A model generated the notes under the pieces. That model saw only the letters and a program-made list of their open reading frames with translations, ran no database searches and was not told the DNA's origin. Shown piece by piece: positions 35,705 to 47,814 of a DNA stretch of 64,000 nt. The DNA lies in NCBI GenBank assembly GCA_947000775.1, contig CAMQGK010000299.1, positions 16,868,001 to 16,932,000 on the forward strand. Reading direction: 5' to 3'. The stretch comes from Pterois miles. Its lineage: Eukaryota > Chordata > Actinopteri > Perciformes > Scorpaenidae. The position numbers and the translations under genes are program-made. Positions within the stretch are counted from its first letter, which is position 1. Each line of letters starts with the position of its first letter.

Positions 35705-36500
35705 CCACTCATCCCAACTCGTCACCTACTGACGCTTTGCTTTCAGAGCCCTCGGCGGCGCTGTTAGGGTTAGGGTTAGTAAACACCTGCTTAACACTTG
35801 ATTACATTTATTTATTCTGTTTAACAGGCTTCTTTTTGTTTTTGTCTTTTCACAGTTGGAACTTATAATAATAATTATACATTTATAATAAACAATCTGC
35901 CATATAATAGTCATAGTTCACAGAGGAGTGTGTCTTACCCACAGTCTTATCAACAGAAAAAATGGTAACTAAATAAAATATATTATAATATTAAAGGGAC
36001 TCTTTGTAAGAATCATAAATTGCTTGTTAACAGTACTTGTGCTCGCACTACATAGACACAAACAGGCATCGGTCAAAACAGTGAAGTGACTGTAAACGTC
36101 CTAACTGGCCGTGAGCTGCGACTGCGCTGCGACTGCGCTGCGACTGCGCTGCGACTGCGACTGCAACTGCGCTGCGACTGCATTACAATAAATCGGTAGT
36201 TCTGTTTTATTATAAAAATGATTGTCTGTGGCCACGACGGGGTTCAGTACGTCCTCTGAACCGACATAAGCTGCGTCTGTGGTTTTCACAGTGAAAATGT
36301 GACTTGTGTTCACTAATGAACCGTCAAAGTGAAACTTAACCCACGTTATGCGAACAGCGGTCTTCTGGATGAAAGCCTCCCACCCGCCCTGCGTGTCTTC
36401 GCTCTTTAATCTACATCACCACAACGCTCTCTCTGAGCGTTTACTGTTGCCGCGGATGGGTTTACTTTGTAGTTAATGGAAAGCCTGATGTGTTTCATAG
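35705..36500. repeat. Repeat cluster related to 7890-8065
   Basis: The two parts of the family at 7890-8065 are found here separated (35705-35790 and 36380-36500). GTTAGGGTTAGGGTTAG at about 35764 is a short telomere-like run of under three units and is probably incidental. Confidence 0.45.
36111..36181. repeat. Tandem 11-bp repeat (CTGCGACTGCG)
   Basis: About six units of CTGCGACTGCG with small slips (GACTGCAACTGCG). Confidence 0.9.
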
Positions 36501-37444
36501 CGGCGGTATAAAACACTGGCGGCTGTGACAAACTGTCTGTATTTGACGCCCTGGGAATGAGGACGGGCTGCTTTTTCACAACTAAGAAATACAGCCTTGA
36601 TGTTTCTTCACTTGAGAGGCAGCACTGTGTGGTGAAGTCAGTCCCTCACATCCATTCAATCCTACGGGCTTGGCTCTAAATGAAGGCCAAGTGGCAGCTT
36701 TACGACCTTTCAGGGATGAAAGCTAAAGCAACTAATCCAGCCCTCCCACAAACATTGTCCCTTTTGAACCCACAAAGGACCTGCAGCGCGTCCGGTACTA
36801 ACAGCCAACCCCCCCCCCCCCCCCACCCCCCCCCCCTCATCCCCTACATCCACAGCAATGTCAACAAGGTCGACTTCCTAGAAAGACACTGAAATTTGAT
36901 ATTTTCATAGATACCAAGAAAGACAGGACAAAGGAAAGTGAAATAGCAACAACTTTAAAACTGAAAACAGGAGATAGGAGGGAGGGAGATAAAGAAGTGG
37001 GAAGACAGCGACACATATCAGGATTCCAGTATTGATCTGAGCTTCTTCTTCTAATCTCCCTGCCCGCTCAGTAACCTCAGCTGGATTGGACATCCAGCCA
37101 CAGAAAGCAATCTGACCCCCACAGCTGCCCTCAGGGGTCACCCTTTAGTGACTGCTGACTCCAGGTTGCCATGGTGACGGAAAAATTATGTCTCGGCCCC
37201 GTTTGGACGTGTTTAAGAGGTTTGGATTTGTGCCCAGCGCTCTATTGCTTTCCATCACGGGGGCTATAAAGAGACTGCAGGAGAGCTCTGTTGTTATTTA
37301 TTTGGATATTTTTGCATTTTTTAATGTTTTTTTGAGAGGAAGAAGAAACTTAAGGGCTTTTTACAGCCCACTGTTGACTCTTGCATCGCGGCTCTATGAA
37401 TGTCAATGTGGATGAGTCGGTTCATCGAGTCGTTGCACCCCTGA
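36501..37444. other. Intergenic; poly-C tract near 36811
   Basis: A C-rich homopolymer tract broken by single A bases lies at 36811-36837. No gene was recognised. Confidence 0.5.
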
Positions 37445-37790
37445 CTGAAATATCCCAACAACTACTGGATGGATTGCCATTAAATTTTACACAGACATTC
37501 ACGTCCAGCTCTAGGCCTTTTGGTGCTCAAGGCGAAATTCAGATTCAGACCCCCAGAATCAGACATCACAGTGGTTTTAAGACAAAAATTAAGATTTTTA
37601 TTTTCATAAATAACTGTATTTATTATAATATACATAAACAATCAGTCACTGATTTTGTTGAGTTGAAAGTGTGAAAAAAGTGTGAGAAAGGGAGTTACAG
37701 GAGTGAAAAGTGTATTTCTTTCTTTCTATATATATTTATTTGCCAACCTTCATTATTTAAAAATATAATAATAATAATAATATAAATATT
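37445..37790 (+). repeat. Dispersed fish repeat plus second copy of 2690-2960 family
   Basis: The first part (CAACAACTACTGGATGGATTGCC) is a fish repeat I recall. The second part from ATTTTCATAAATAACTGTAT matches 2715-2790. Confidence 0.6.
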
Positions 37791-37944
37791 TTTTTCAGCC
37801 CTCTGATTGGTTCAAAACATAACTGATCAAATGTGATTGCGTTTGTCGCAACAGTTCACAGCTTACGTCATTTAAAGCCGCTAAACACGTAATTCAGAGC
37901 GTTTCTGTTGCTTCCACACGGCTCTCAACATGGCAACAGCTGAG

Positions 37945-38058
37945 CTGGAGGCTAGCAGCTGGAGGCTAGCAGCTGGAGGCTAGCAGCTGGAGGCTAGCAG
38001 CTGGAGGCTAGCAGCTGGAGGCTAGCAGCTGGAGGCTAGCAGCTGGAGGCTAGCAGCT
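37945..38058. repeat. Minisatellite: 14-bp unit, eight copies
   Basis: The unit CTGGAGGCTAGCAG is repeated eight times without visible mismatch. Perfect identity implies recent expansion or active homogenisation. Confidence 0.97.
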
Positions 38059-38209
38059 AGCGGCGCTAACAGTGTTTACCTTGGGGAGAACCGGAGGATG
38101 AGCGTTACATGTGGCAACGAGTAAAGAAGCAAAGAGAAAAATCTCTGGTGTTTTTTTTTTTTTTTTTATCATACTGCTGCCATTTGGGATTTTTATTATT
38201 TTTTTATTT

Positions 38210-38560
38210 ATTATTGTATTGGTGCACAAATGACACGTGGAAATCAAGAGAGAATCAAGGCGTTCTTATTGCCTGCTAAATGTCTTGCGTATTATTGTGG
38301 AAATCACACACCTTTTTGTGGGAACGGGCTGTTCTACCAGTCTTCAATGTCAAACAAATCTGCAACGCCTGTAGTGAAGGCTTGTCTGAAATATTTCACT
38401 TTAAATAACACTCTGTCCTCTTTTGTCTGATGGGAGATAATTTAAAAAGAAAGGAGGAATAACACCAGAGAGACTCCTGTCTCCTCAGTCGGGGTTTCTT
38501 CCACAACAATGACCCACTACCTGTACACTATCCCTTACATTTGTACGCCGTTTTGTAGGC
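38210..38560 (+). repeat. Dispersed repeat with conserved open-frame block, copy 2
   Basis: See 31830-32340. In this copy a 66-codon plus-strand frame (38230-38430) is open. It shares patterns such as YQSS.SN.SA.PVVKA with the frame in copy 1. I do not recognise a protein family. Confidence 0.6.
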
Positions 38561-40382
38561 GGATGTTTTACGGGTGTCCGGTAGTCACTGTAGCTTTGCT
38601 GCTGGGCGCTGACGTTTCAATGGCACGAACAATTGGCTTTCACTTCTTGACAACATACGATCTTTGCTTGCAGTCCTTGCATTTCAAGTTCTCACAACAA
38701 TTACACATACATCCAGCTGCAAATATATAGTATATATAATTTTTGGAGTCACAACTTTACAAAAACGCTATAAAAAAAACAGAAAAAACACACAAACACA
38801 CCACCAGGCTGTCACATCCAGATTAATAGTCAGTTCCAGTGTTGTTAATTAGTCCAGAGACTGGTTGTCAAATCTTAATAAATCTCTCGACATTGTCATG
38901 AAGGGTGTAGGTCAGTTTTCCCAGAGGGAGTATTTTGAGGATTTTTATTCAGGAGAAGAGGAAGAAACATGAGGGTTGTTTATGTCCTTGACTGACTGAT
39001 CCTGTCTTAGATTTATGTCACATGATCCCAGGGATGCACCTCTATGTGGCGTTTAATCCCTGACACATAATCCCCAAGGCTTCCCTCTTGCGTGTTTGTC
39101 AGCCACCATTACACCTAAAACAGAGGAGGCCAGAGGGAGACACAGCGAATAAACACAGAGGCTGTGTAGTGTGTGACAGAAACATGCAAAAACATGCAGC
39201 TCCTTCAGGTTTCTCCCCCTCTGGATGGATCACCAGTTCACCAAGTCAATCAAGTGTGCCGTGTACTGTTAGCACACCTTTCCTCAGATGCTACTGAGCC
39301 TTTTTACACCTTTTACTCAGAGAATCTGGCGTTGTTCGCTGTCAGATTGATGCCTCCACATGCCCACAGTGTGTCTCAGCGGCTGAAAACACCACATCAT
39401 GACGTTAATTTATTCAGGGACCAGCTGCTGTGTCAAGATGATTCTGCAAAAGACATCCTTGAAAGTTTTAATGAGCTCAGCGATGTTAGTAACGGGGACG
39501 ACGAGGTCACAACAAGTCAAGATGTTGCGCGTGGGCGTGTAGGTGTCTTTTCATATTATATGCGCATGCATTTATGACTGTTTTGACGTTCAGCATTGAA
39601 GAGCACTCAGCAGGAGGCATCTGAGTAGGCAACAAGTCATTATCTCATGTCGAGCAAGACAAATGCACAGCAGGAGCGCACACACATCGACGGTATGCAT
39701 GTCAGCTCTGAGTGTAGCATATTCACGTAAATGCATTTACATTAGTCAGTACAGACTATGGCAACCTTAAAGCAAAAACTGTGTTCTTATTGTGCATTAT
39801 CTTTTCATTTGCCCACATTTTTGTGCAATTTCAGGACATGTCTGGGATCAGATTGGGCTTATCTAGGATCTTCAAACATATGAACATGACTACGAACTAC
39901 TGTGGTGAAAAGGTATTACTATCAGAAGTGGTGCCACTGACTTAAATAAAGTGGTCTCCACCCAAATTTTCATTACTTCATGCTGAGTCGGCGTATGAGA
40001 GGTACGGTAAAACAGAGCATCTGCTGACGACGGCCTCAGGTGGTTCAATCCCACATGATCACACAGCAGGGCTGAACCTCTGAACCACTAATTGATGCAA
40101 TTACAATGTCAGCAGCTGGCAGACTAGAAGGAGGGAATCAAAGTAAAGGGATTGTTTTGGCTCGAGTGAATAGAATACATGAATAGAGAGTAGGGTCACA
40201 ACTCAGGACTTCAAAATTTGGATGGAAGTCATTTTATAATCCAGCATCAGATTGTACGGCATTTTAAAAGTGCAGTACCTGATTTTTGACCAGCTGGGTG
40301 GTAGCTGAAACAACAAAGTTAATATAATAACACCTTTTAGATTGATACGGTGAACTTGTTAGTGAAGAGTCGTTTATTTACT
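38561..40382. other. Intergenic sequence, nothing recognised
   Basis: No supported gene. A 134-codon plus-strand frame (39173-39577) shows no domain or splice context. Confidence 0.45.
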
Positions 40383-40790
40383 AGTGCTGTCAATCGATGA
40401 AAATATTTAATTGCGATTAAAATTCATCACATTTTTTTCAAAATGTACCTTAAAGGGAGATTTAATACTATTATCAACATGGGAGTGGGCAAATATGCTG
40501 CTTTATGCAAATATATGTTTATATTTATTATTGGAAATTAATTAACAACACAAAACAATAACAAATATTGTCCAGAAACCCTCAAAGGTTCTGACTGACA
40601 GCCCAACAGGCAACAACAGCTGTCAGTGTGTCAGAGTGCTGACTTGACTACGACTTGATCCAAAACTGCATGTGATTATCATAAAGTGGGCATGTGTGTA
40701 AAGGGGAGACTGGTGGGGACCCAGAGAACCCATTTACATTCACTTATCTGGAGGTCAGAGGTCAAGGGACCCCTTTCACAAGCACAGTCT
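40383..40790 (+). repeat. Common fish dispersed repeat, second copy
   Basis: It contains AGTGCTGTCAATCGAT, CAACATGGGAGTGGGCAAAT and the CTGCATGTGATTATCATAAA block shared with 11040-11150. Confidence 0.6.
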
Positions 40791-40856
40791 AAAAAGTCTA
40801 AAAATCTATTGATTAGAACAACTTCTAATAAGCGCCAATATTTCTTGGGAAACAAT

Positions 40857-41880
40857 CAGACTGTATATAAGAAGTGGACGTATGGTGTTTTTGAATGAAA
40901 CTCATGAGCTTGTGTTACATCAAAGGAAGCCATGTACACGGTACAGTATGCATGGCGTTCAAGTAGTTTAAGTTGTGAAAAACACTGCTGCTAAGCAACA
41001 GCAATATTAACGTTACTGTCGGAAACTAGAAGACACAGACTAGACTAGGCTAGCTAGTGGGTAACATAACGCAGGAAATGCAAAGACATGACAGAGGAGA
41101 AAGACGAGGTCGTTGAGAATATGAACATTTTCCTCAGACATATAAAATTACCAAACCAATATATGATTAAAATTACAATATATTCACTTATTATGCACCA
41201 AAAATCAGCCACCATGGCCTCTGCAATTTCTGACAATGTCAACAAACACGTCACATCGTGAACTCGGAGCTTTCACTCGAAACTTTCCACTTACGAGGAC
41301 GTGAATACAACATGAGGGGGGCCATTTGAAGGCACCATGTCTCTGTGACGTTGGTTTGTCGACTGCCATTTTGAAACCTCGAATTCAGAATTTTGGTCGT
41401 CGCCATCTTGGTTTTTTGCAACCAGAAATGACACAAGAGGGTGGAGCTAAGTACAACTGAACGCAGAATAAGATATTAACATTCATGAACTGAAAACACT
41501 GTGAAAGCGTTAGGGCTAGAAGACAAAAACACAGGCAACTTCCAGACTGGACAATGCCGTGGTAGCGACCTGTCAATCACGAGGTAGCCCCGCCCTAAAT
41601 CATCCCCTGATTTATGGTCTATTTGACTCTCAATGGAACCATAATTTACTAAATGACCATCATGTAGTATTGAAAAGACTTGAAACTAGTGATTGAGACC
41701 ATAAACTGATGTTTACAATGTTTACTGAGGTAATAAATCAAGAGAGAAGTAGGCTCATTTTCTCATTGACTTCTATACAATCAGACCTCTTTTAGTAACC
41801 AGAGGAGTCGCCCCCTGCTGGCTGTTAGACAGAATGACAGTTTAAGACACTTCCACTTCACTTCACACACCTGGAGGCAG
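40857..41880 (+). repeat. ATATAAGAAGTGGACGTAG repeat, copy 3, split by miniature element
   Basis: The family start (GTATATAAGAAGTGGACGTA, 40863-40882) and the rest (from about 41338) are separated by the miniature element at 40883-41337. Comparison with 13365 and 19736-20262 gives the empty site. Confidence 0.8.
40883..41337 (-). mobile_element. GGTGCCTTCAAA-type miniature element, copy D
   Basis: It is inverted relative to copy B and ends ATTTGAAGGCACCAT. It interrupts another repeat, so its boundaries are independently confirmed. Any target duplication is at most two bases. Confidence 0.85.
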
Positions 41881-41930
41881 CCGTCTGTTAACGACAAGGA
41901 AACCAGTAAATGTTCTGTACAGTGCTTAGA

Positions 41931-41936
41931 TTTATT
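41931..41936 (-). terminator. Candidate arl4d polyadenylation signal (AATAAA)
   Basis: TTTATT on the plus strand is AATAAA in the arl4d direction. It lies about 630 nt past the stop codon and just before the repeat that ends near 41880. The call rests on motif and position only. Confidence 0.4.
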
Positions 41937-42565
41937 AAGTCTTCAGTGTTACAAAAATGTACAATTTGTAGAAACATTATTTAGATCTTAACTGAAACTT
42001 AGCCTCTGTGGTCAGGAAGGGAATGCACTTAGGATTACTGTTCCACGGCAAATAAATTTAATATCATTTGGTGCTCCACCACCACTGAACTCCTGTTACT
42101 CACATCATTTACGAAGAAAAAAGTCCCTCTGTCCAACAAAAACACAAAAATGTGGAATAAATATTTCAGCCTTTAAATGGGTCAGAATCTGTGCAAGCTT
42201 GTGAAGGATTATAAGGGTATATTATAGGGACCCGCCACGTGGATGTAGATGTGTTCATATATTAGTCCTAACCGTCTTGCTAGAACTCTTCTTTAAAGCA
42301 AGTGTAGAAAAGCACTTAGTGAGGACTAACTGCTCAAGGTTCCCTTTCAGTCTATAATTTGAGCTTTTGAGGGGCAGCTGCAGGATTGCAGAACAAAGAA
42401 TATGTCGATGCTGCTTTAGTTATTATGAGCAAATCCATTTCTCCCGACCCTGCGGCCAGCCGGGTGTAATTGTTGTTGTGTTGGCACAAATCGCTCTCCC
42501 ATTAAAAAGGGGCCATTAAGCTCGGAAGTGTCTCAATCGTGGATAAATCTCTTTGTGTCCACACT

Positions 42566-43171
42566 TCATCTCTTCCTGTTTCTGTTGTGCTTCACCATCT
42601 TCTTCCTCTTCAGGATCATCTCGTACAGTTTCTCCAGGCCCGGCTGGAGCCCCTGACCGTCCACTGCGCTGCAGCTTTGCACGTGATGCAGCGTGTACGT
42701 GCTCAGTTCGTGGACGGAGAGCAGCTTCTCCACCTCGCTGACGGATGAGGCCGAATCCTGGTCCTGTTTGTTGGCCAGGATGAGCACGGGGACGCCCTGG
42801 TTCTCTGAGGTGCGGGTGATCTTGTGGAGCTCTACTTTGGCCTCCTCCATCCGCTCCAGCTCCGTGGAGTCCACCACGAAGACCATCCCGTCTGTCCGCC
42901 GGGTGTACGACTTCCACAGCGGCCGCAGCTTCTCCTGGCCGCCCACATCCCACACCTGGAAGTTTATGGTCCGGGACGTCCCTACGGCCACCTTGATCTT
43001 CTCCGTGTTGAACCCCTTTGTTGGGATCGTCTTCACAAACTCCTTCAGTTTGAGTCTGTAGAGCAGAGAGGTCTTACCGGCCGAGTCCAGCCCGATAACC
43101 ACCACGTGCAGAGTCTGGAAGTTTGGCAGGAACGACGTGTTGGGGGCGATATCAGTCAGCTGGTTCCCCAT
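42566..43171 (-). CDS. arl4d: ADP-ribosylation factor-like protein 4D (ARL4D)
   Basis: A 201-residue ARF-family small GTPase in one coding exon, as is usual for ARL4 genes. Gly2 in MGNQLTD is the expected myristoylation site. Nucleotide-binding motifs are GLDSAGKT (27-34), PTKGFN (switch I), WDVGGQE (74-80), NKQD (134-137) and CSA (167-169). The C-terminus ILKRKKMVKHNRNRKR is a basic tail that in ARL4 proteins serves membrane or nuclear targeting. HVVVIGLDSAGKTSLLYRLK, RRTDG and CSAVDG fit ARL4D better than ARL4A or ARL4C, and the position beside tmem106a and nbr1 agrees. ARL4 proteins cycle slowly, recruit cytohesin/ARNO to the plasma membrane and affect ARF6 and actin. No damage is seen. 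The exon is GC-rich against AT-rich flanks, as expected for a coding CpG-rich exon. Confidence 0.96.
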   Translation of the reverse strand: MGNQLTDIAPNTSFLPNFQTLHVVVIGLDSAGKTSLLYRLKLKEFVKTIPTKGFNTEKIKVAVGTSRTINFQVWDVGGQEKLRPLWKSYTRRTDGMVFVVDSTELERMEEAKVELHKITRTSENQGVPVLILANKQDQDSASSVSEVEKLLSVHELSTYTLHHVQSCSAVDGQGLQPGLEKLYEMILKRKKMVKHNRNRKR

Positions 43172-43288
43172 GATCGCTTCAGCCGGCAGTTCACACCTAC
43201 TTCGGTGAGGTGATGGATTCCTGGTTTAATCCTTTTTCAGCAGAGTGACATTTGCTCCTCGGAGGCAGACAATCGGATGGTGGTGTTG
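43172..43288 (-). other. arl4d: arl4d 5' UTR part of coding exon, with acceptor
   Basis: Upstream of the ATG, the minus strand has TTTGTTTTGGTCTCCAG as a good splice acceptor ending at 43289. This would give 117 nt of 5' UTR in the coding exon. ARL4 genes commonly have a noncoding first exon. This is a splice-site inference only. Confidence 0.5.
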
Positions 43289-45697
43289 CTGGAGACCAAA
43301 ACAAACACAGAGTTAACATTGAATGCAGGGTGACCAGAGGAAAAGGTTCAACATAACCAGGGTACCGTCTCGTTATCTGGCTTAGTTAACACTAACTAAC
43401 AAGATCCCTCTAAGCGGTCCTACGATGGTGGTTATCAGCTCGGTAAATCAACCCAGGGTTTCTCAATCTGGCTACGAGTGTCTTCACATGAAAGAGGCGG
43501 TGTTTGCAGCATGTGGCCAGTCACAAACATAGACAAGTTTACTATCAGCAGAGCGGTATATTTTACTAACTACGTTATTAGACAAATACGAAGAAGTTGA
43601 ACACATTAGCTGCCAAATGCCAGCTGGACAGCTGGCAAAAGAAAACACTGCCGATGAATGCATGTAGACGGGGCAGTGATATTCTAGAAAGCTTTCAGAG
43701 TATAATGGATGAATAAACTACACGTCATTACGCCCTTTGACAACAATGTGGCGTGTATGACTATTTCAGCCTTCTTTCAGCTGCGTCCCCGACACCAGCA
43801 GTGTGAAACAGACTTGGGAGCAAGCAAAAAAAATAAATATAAAAACATAATTCAAAGCGGTAAACACCCACAACATAAATCCAGCTGTCCTTTCTGCATC
43901 TGTCAGTTCAAACTGTGTTGCTTTTATTCTGGATTGTGACTAACTTCTTTGTATTTGTGTAATATTATCACCAAGCTCTGACTGGTCAGCAGGCGGCGAT
44001 TTTATACGAGCTGATCTGTTATCTGGAACATAACCTGCTCTGGTGCAGGTTAGCTGTTACCATGGTGACGTACCCCCAGTAAGAAGTGATCCACCATCGT
44101 AGTACTGAAAACCTGGAAGGGTTAACCCTGACGTTACCTCGCTAACACCAAAGCCTCCTTTGTAGTGAAGGCCTCAGGTGTCCCACTTTATTTGGGACAG
44201 CACAACATTTTAATCCCTTGCTGCACATCCCACATATTGAGAGCATGTCCTACATTTTCATTGGCTCCAGTTTACGGCTGCAACTATTGTTGATTATTTT
44301 TCTTGATTAGCTGTGCAGGTTTATGCGGAATATGATAAAAACTACGACAAGGAACAGAAGCTAAAACAAAAACTGTGACACTACCTTTAATTGAGAGAAG
44401 TCAATGGGAGCCTTTTTTTGCTAAATTTGTTATATTATATTGTTATACTTGCCAAGTACACTTCGAATTTTCTGTATCCTTGTCAGTAAAAGTCAAGTAT
44501 ACTTGGACTTTTCTGTATACTTGCCAAGTACACTTAGACTTTTCTGTATACTTGTCAGAATAAGCCACATATACTTGAACACTTCTGTATACTTGCCCAG
44601 TACACTTGGCCTTTTCTGTATATGTGTCGATATAAGCCAAGTACACTTGGACTCTTCTGTGTACTTGCCAAGTACACTTAGACACACTTAAAAGTAAACT
44701 GATAGTCATACTTTAAGTTTATTCAAGTATACTAATAGCACGTTTGAATAAACTTGTTTTTTTAAGGGACGGTCTCAACCTGAGGGAAAAGCACTGAGAT
44801 GTTACAACCGTTTTAAAGTTAAATAGACATTATATCAAAACTGAAGACGACCTCTCAGCCTTGAGCCCCACAGAAACATACTCATAGTCCCACATTGGTT
44901 GAGATCTGGTCACCCTGCTTTCATGAGAAGACAATGGAGGCATCAGGACTGTGTTTCACAATCTCTCCTGGAGAACTCACAGTAGTGATTATCAGTGGAA
45001 ACACATTCAAAGTGCTTGATTTCATCAACGTGGTGTTTGTTGTTCACACCTGATTTATCACTTCTAAAACACAACCATTGATTGACTCCGCGGCTGCACG
45101 CTCGAGTAACTCGATCATGTAACAGAGCCAAACAACAGCTAATTGGGTGGCTGAGGTTATCTAGAGCCCCAAATCCTCTTAGCACCGCTAAACCTGAAAG
45201 GCTTTTCTTTCAAGGCAGATTGATTTCAATGCAGTGGATGGATGATATTCACTCCGCTGCAGCAGCACTAATCCGGTTGTTGTTGACATCCTGATACCCA
45301 TCAAACAGCTGCCCGAAGATATCTGTTATTGATTCATGAGCATGAGGATCCTAATGTTGCATATTAACAGAGTATCAGCCTATGGGCCTGTTGTTTAGAG
45401 GCAAAATGCACAGTCATGTTTTCATTATTTGACTGTATTTTAAATGTCTCTGATGGGAATAAGCTGTTTTCTTCCTCCTCCTGCACCAAACCGTGTAGTT
45501 GCATGTTATTAACATGACGTTAAGTGCGCAAAAGCAAATAAATTAAACAACTTTCATCCTACATAGAGTCTGCAAGGTTAACTTTAATGGATAACCACAG
45601 ATTTAAAGCCTCTAATATAAGAGTGCATGCAGACATTTAAACAGCCAACATGATGAGCTGCCTTCCTCCGAGCATGTCCTGAACGAACCGTTCGTAC
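43289..45697 (-). other. Probable arl4d 5' intron
   Basis: Between the acceptor at 43289 and a donor (AAG then GTACGA) at 45697 no other exon is seen. The stretch is otherwise unremarkable apart from the minisatellite at 44445-44700. Confidence 0.4.
44445..44700. repeat. Higher-order minisatellite, 72-bp dimer of 31 + 41 bp
   Basis: The marker TTCTGTA/TTCTGTG occurs at 44470, 44511, 44542, 44583, 44614 and 44655, i.e. spacing 41, 31, 41, 31, 41. Every second unit is exactly 72 bp apart. Cores read GCCAAGTACACTTGGAC. Because 72 is a multiple of three, frames stay open on both strands; those are not genes. Confidence 0.93.
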
Positions 45698-45930
45698 CTT
45701 TTAAATGTGCGCAGAAATCATCATCCACAGGCGATGAACGCGTCCATGGTAAAGAGGCTGCGTTAGTCCCGCTGGTCACATCCGCTCCTGGTCTCCTCCA
45801 GCAGCACTGAGGAGCTCCGGAGAGGCTCGAGAGCACGGCACCGCGCGCCACGGTGACGTCACGGCCACCTGGACGGCTACGCCACGCCCCCTGCCGGTAC
45901 ACAGGTGAACTGCAAACATGTGAAAGTACT
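45698..45930 (-). promoter_or_regulatory. arl4d: Probable arl4d promoter and noncoding exon 1
   Basis: A CpG-rich island contains a full palindromic cAMP response element TGACGTCA (45854-45861) and a GC-box-like CCACGCCCCC (about 45883-45892). In the arl4d direction it ends in AAG followed by GTACGA, a usable splice donor at 45697. A short noncoding exon between about 45698 and 45800 spliced to 43288 would fit the ARL4 gene layout. The transcription start was not determined; control by CREB-type factors is an inference from the motif. Confidence 0.5.
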
Positions 45931-47814
45931 GAACATGACACCGAAAAGTACAGCAGGCTGTTATATTACTGCATATTATTAGTAATACTGATGCATTAAC
46001 ATGTAAGCAGTATTCTAAGGTTACAGCTGCCTGAGTTGAAGCTCATTTTCATAACTGCAGCCTATACACTGTTGGATTGTTTAATCTATAACAATGCATA
46101 TTTTATAATTTAACCATGTTTTGTATGTAAAATATTAATCTGCAAAGTAGCTATTAGATGTCCAATGTAGACCAATGCAGTAAAAAGTACTACATTTTTC
46201 TATCAACAGCAAAATGTCCCATTCAAAGTGTTATATTTATCATACTATACTGTATATTATTATTTGAATTTTACTCCTGATACCATCCTAGCGTCACCTG
46301 AATGTTTAACAGCTGTGTATATTGTTGGGTACATTAATCTATAACGGTGCATATTTTATAAACTCGTCATGTTATGACATAAAGTAACTACAGCTGTCAC
46401 ACAAATGTAGTGCAGTAAAAAGTACAATAGTTCTCTCTGGAATACAGTGGAAGGAAGTAGAAGGGCATAGTAGCATAACACTGAAAAGTACAAGTACTGC
46501 ACAGTACCTGAGTAACTGTGCTTACATTCCACTTGTGTTGAGAATAAACAGAGTATTTTACTGACCCATTGTTGCTTCTGCAGGTTAAGTTTGATAAAAT
46601 ATCATATATGAAAATATAGTGTATGTGTGTGTGTGCGGTACATATGTATACACACACACACATATATACTGTATACTTTTAAATCTTGTGATTTGCCTCA
46701 ATTAACACAACTTATACATCTTACGGTACCATAACTCGTCCACATCGTCAGCCTAACAACTCACTGGCTCCACCCTGTGTCCACTCTCAAGACCTAAATA
46801 TGGACCTTCCTGTAGATTATTTAGTTTTTCTATACTTTGGCATTATATTGGGGAAAATAAAGATTCTGGTCTGTACTTGACATGACACTTAAAATAACAA
46901 CTGATAAATTGTATTTTCTTTCAGAGCTGCAACCACTGTTTGTGGTAGAAGTACTTATATCCTTCAGTCAAGTAATACAAGTAAATACCATAATGTAAAC
47001 ATACTTTTGGTCATCTGCATGGTACAAAAGTTAAGTTGCAAAATATAAACAGAAACTGTGGCACAGCTGGATCTAAAAAAGGTGGTGACAATCATGAGGA
47101 TATCATGGGTTAGAAACTGCACTGAGTGTACACACAGTTTTGACTTTCTCCAAAAATGTAAGATTTGTGGTAAACAGTAAAAAAATGTACCAGTAAAGTA
47201 ATGGGAAGTTTAAAAAATATATGAAATTTGAACAGACAGAACCTTGAATGCCACAGTTTAATGAAGTGCAAATGTCACAGACAAGATTACCAGAGATTAA
47301 CATCATATTTACACAATATACTGTATGGCATCCTGCCCAAACATGTCGTGAAATTAGTTACATTCTTTAGAAATTTTCACATTTTAAAACAAAAACACAA
47401 AACAAAAATTATGAAACCACTTTTCCTGTAATAAGATTTACAGGTAGATTTCAAAACACGTTCATGCAACTATAAGTATATTTAAAGCATCAATATGTTT
47501 AAACTCTAACATTGTGGTGATTGATTAAAGTTGTATGGTATGCTAAAACAACATACACAATAAGATCATAAGCTTGTAAATAAGTGCATTTACTTACTAC
47601 TTGTTACTTGGTACTTTAACTATATTGTAACAGGGTATTTTTACACTGTTATTTTGGTAGTTTTTCTTAAGTAAAAGACCTGAATCACCAGATAAGATGC
47701 ATTCCTGCAATTCATAAAGTCACATCCCACACAGAAGAGGAAGAAAAAGGTGCAGTGCAACCAGAATATTCATTATTTCACACTCCCACTTTGGTGTTTT
47801 TCATTTTGGTTTCA
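45931..47814. other. arl4d-tmem106a intergenic region and tmem106a 3' UTR
   Basis: The part next to 47814 should be tmem106a 3' UTR; an ATTAAA on the minus strand lies near 47257-47262. The stretch 46200-46540 contains CAAGTACTGCACAGTACCTG-type sequence, a common fish repeat style also seen near 55460-55580. A TG/CA microsatellite is at 46620-46670. No other gene is seen. Confidence 0.4.

Noticed and set aside
35764..35780. Interstitial telomere repeat
   Set aside because: Fewer than three GGGTTA units; too short to mean anything.
37945..38058. CRISPR-like direct repeats
   Set aside because: There are no spacers between units. It is a plain 14-bp tandem array in a vertebrate genome.
39173..39577. 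134-codon open frame as a gene
   Set aside because: No recognisable domain or conserved motif; isolated in intergenic DNA.
44375..44709. Long repetitive open frames on both strands resembling a tandem-repeat protein
   Set aside because: They are produced by a 72-bp minisatellite whose period is divisible by three. No start context or non-repeat domain is present.
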